From: Pyrocephalus nanus
Lineage: Eukaryota > Chordata > Aves > Passeriformes > Tyrannidae
Reading direction: 5' to 3'
Assembly (NCBI GenBank): GCA_038380795.1
Contig: CM076260.1
Coordinates: forward strand, 32,708,634-32,772,633
Length of the DNA stretch: 64,000 nucleotides
Under the pieces are notes generated by a model. The model worked only from the letters and a program-made list of their open reading frames with translations. It did no database searches and was not told where the DNA came from. This document shows positions 62,904-64,000 of this stretch, in pieces (position 1 is the first letter of the stretch; every line of letters starts with the position of its first letter). Made by a program: the position numbers and the translations under genes.

Positions 62904-63031
62904 TTACCAAGCTCTGGTTGGATGAGGCTTTGAGCAACCTGGTCTCGTGGAAGGTGTACCTGCCAGGGAGGGGGGGGTTGGAACTAGATGATCTTTAAGG
63001 TTCTTTCCAACCCAAACCATTCTATGATTCT
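62904..63031 (+). mobile_element. CR1 LINE 3' end fused to the NUP42 poly(A) tail
   Basis: About 128 bp match the 3' terminal part of avian CR1: a gcaacctggtct segment, a G-rich stretch, then ggttggaactagatgatctt, ttctttccaacccaaacc and the terminal attctatgattct. The fragment starts directly after the poly(A) tract and its last base adjoins the right copy of the 8-bp duplication. It carries the signals the CR1 reverse transcriptase is thought to need, which suggests it primed insertion of the composite. A run of nine G inside it is probably local slippage. Confidence 0.93.
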
Positions 63032-63039
63032 AGGACTTT
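63032..63039. repeat. Right target-site duplication of the composite insertion
   Basis: aggacttt lies between the CR1 terminal octamers and the resumed LTR (ttcagttgcc). The T run here is slightly longer than the left copy needs, so the right edge is uncertain by one or two bases. Confidence 0.75.
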
Positions 63040-63152
63040 TTTCAGTTGCCTATGCTCTGCCAGTGAGCAGGTATGCAAGAAGGCACCAAGGCCAAGACAG
63101 CTGACCCAAACTGGCCACAGGGATATTCCATACTACAGAATGTCATGCCCAG

Positions 63153-63159
63153 TATATAA
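63153..63159 (+). promoter_or_regulatory. TATA-like box within the LTR
   Basis: tatataa followed by actgggg lies in the right part of the LTR, where a U3 promoter would be expected to fire rightwards. It lies downstream of the inserted NUP42 copy, so it would not drive that copy. Whether it is active cannot be told from sequence. Confidence 0.4.
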
Positions 63160-63513
63160 ACTGGGGAGAGTTAGTCAGGAGGGGGAGGTCGCTGTTTGGG
63201 AATGGGATAGGCAGCAGTCAGTGGGTGGTAAGCAATTCTGTTGTGCATCACTTGTTTCTCTTGGGTTTTATTTACCTCTCTCTCCTATTCAATAACATTT
63301 TAATTCTTATGATTGTTATCATTATCGTGTTGATTAGCAGTACTATTGTTTTTGTTGTTGTTGTTATATTTAAATTTATTTGAATTCTTAAACAGTACTT
63401 ACCTCAATCCATGGGGTTTACCTTTTTTCTGCTTCTCCTACCCATCACACCAGGAAGGGCATGGGAGAGTGAGAGAGAAGTTGTGTGATTGATGGCTGGG
63501 TTAGACCACAACA

Positions 63514-63518
63514 GAGCC
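63514..63518. repeat. Right target-site duplication of the solo LTR (imperfect)
   Basis: gagcc directly follows the terminal CA of the LTR. It pairs with gagtc at 61743-61747, with one mismatch. Confidence 0.5.
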
Positions 63519-64000
63519 AAGAGTCTGAGAGTCCTAGGTGTTAATCTATATTCCAACAATATTCATGCATATATAACTAGAAAGCAGTCAAATAAAATGC
63601 ACGAGCAGTGGTAGGAGTGACACCTTTCTTCAAAACTGTGGCTCTTACCCCTACCCAGTAGTGTCAGATCCCTTTTTCCTTTATCCCTGGAAGCTTACAC
63701 TCCTGGATAACAGTAGTCTACCTGCAATGGAACAACTGCAGACAGCATTTTCTTAGAGTGGTTACTGACCCAGCAGAGGGACACTTTCAATTTTGCCTGC
63801 CTGAAATCTGAAAGGAAAAGCATCTTTATTACTTCCCAATAAGCACACGTGTTTCCTATCCAACAGCTCATCACCTGAGCTCATGAAATAGTTTTAGGAT
63901 GCAAATCCCACTCTCACCTCAGCATCAAGAGGATGGGTAGACAGTGAGATAGTTCTGTTTCCAAAGGCTGTTTCAATGTATCCCCATGGGCTGTCTATTG
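63519..64000. other. No gene seen right of the LTR
   Basis: The last 480 bases show no open frame of note and no repeat I recognise. Confidence 0.6.

Larger units (their letters stand above)
61889..63031 (+). mobile_element. Composite retro-insertion: NUP42 mRNA copy, poly(A), CR1 3' end
   Basis: This 1.14-kb unit interrupts the solo LTR. In order it holds a 5'-truncated NUP42 cDNA (61889-62885), an A18 tail (62886-62903) and a CR1 3' end (62904-63031). The bases aggacttt occur just before it and again just after it, and the intact LTR would be expected to have them once. Because the duplication flanks the whole composite and neither part alone, the simplest reading is one insertion event. 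CR1 enzymes start reverse transcription on the CR1 3' end. A jump from a short CR1 template to the poly(A) end of an mRNA would give exactly this order and orientation. Alternatives are a CR1 tail that landed at the end of the poly(A) tract, or a NUP42 copy that landed at the CR1 5' junction. Confidence 0.8.
61748..63513 (+). mobile_element. Solo LTR of an endogenous retrovirus, split by a later insertion
   Basis: The left part (61748-61888) begins with tgtcttggctttggctggga and the right part (63040-63513) ends with gggttagaccacaaca, so the element has the TG...CA ends of an LTR. The two parts read continuously once the insertion between them and one copy of its target duplication are removed, giving an LTR of about 615 bp. 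The right part has a TATA-like box, an AT- and TTG-rich stretch near 63.30-63.40 kb and a pyrimidine-rich segment before the end. The flanks are gagtc and gagcc, a 5-bp duplication with one mismatch, which fits an ERVL-like element but is weak evidence. From memory the sequence resembles LTRs abundant in songbirds. No internal viral genes adjoin it, so recombination between paired LTRs probably left this solo copy. Confidence 0.85.

Overview
The window reads as AT-rich, gene-poor avian nuclear DNA. Five CR1 LINE copies or tails with the bird-type 3' end (a 'ttccaaccc' stretch, then 'attctatgattct'-like octamers) lie on the + strand, near 11.3, 31.6, 44.7, 57.3 and 62.9 kb. Older, heavily decayed CR1-clade sequence lies on the - strand near 18.2, 22.2, 27.8 and 52.9 kb. 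An LTR near the right end resembles, from memory, LTRs common in songbirds, so a passerine is my best guess; that rank is not proven by the sequence. I found no intact protein-coding gene, tRNA, rRNA or CRISPR array. The open reading frames present are short, lack recognisable domains and look like chance frames, apart from those inside retroelements and one retrocopied host gene. The window is probably intergenic or deep intronic.

Layout. 0-11 kb: unannotated AT-rich DNA with a polypyrimidine 12-mer tandem near 1.8 kb, a 24-bp tandem duplication at 5.1 kb and a GT microsatellite at 6.1 kb. 11.3-11.9 kb: a 5'-truncated CR1 carrying the end of its reverse transcriptase frame and a sharp internal deletion. 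18.2-18.4 kb: a - strand CR1 remnant. 18.8-19.5 kb: an unrecognised, coding-like - strand stretch. 21.25-21.6 kb or further: a likely - strand LTR. 22.2-22.7 kb and 52.9-54.3 kb: two very old - strand CR1/L3-like elements, the second about 1.45 kb long. 27.8-27.9 kb: a - strand CR1 ORF2 remnant. 31.57, 44.66 and 57.3 kb: more CR1 tails. The rest is unannotated DNA with simple repeats.

The most interesting locus is 61.7-63.5 kb. A solo LTR is split by a composite insertion made of a 5'-truncated, polyadenylated retrocopy of nucleoporin NUP42 (NUPL2), joined through its poly(A) tail to about 128 bp of CR1 3' end. The whole unit is flanked by an 8-bp duplication of LTR sequence (aggacttt). It looks like one CR1 target-primed reverse transcription event in which the enzyme started on a CR1 RNA and jumped to the poly(A) end of a NUP42 mRNA. 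Processed pseudogenes are scarce in birds because CR1 does not normally copy poly(A) RNAs, so this locus shows a possible route by which they arise.
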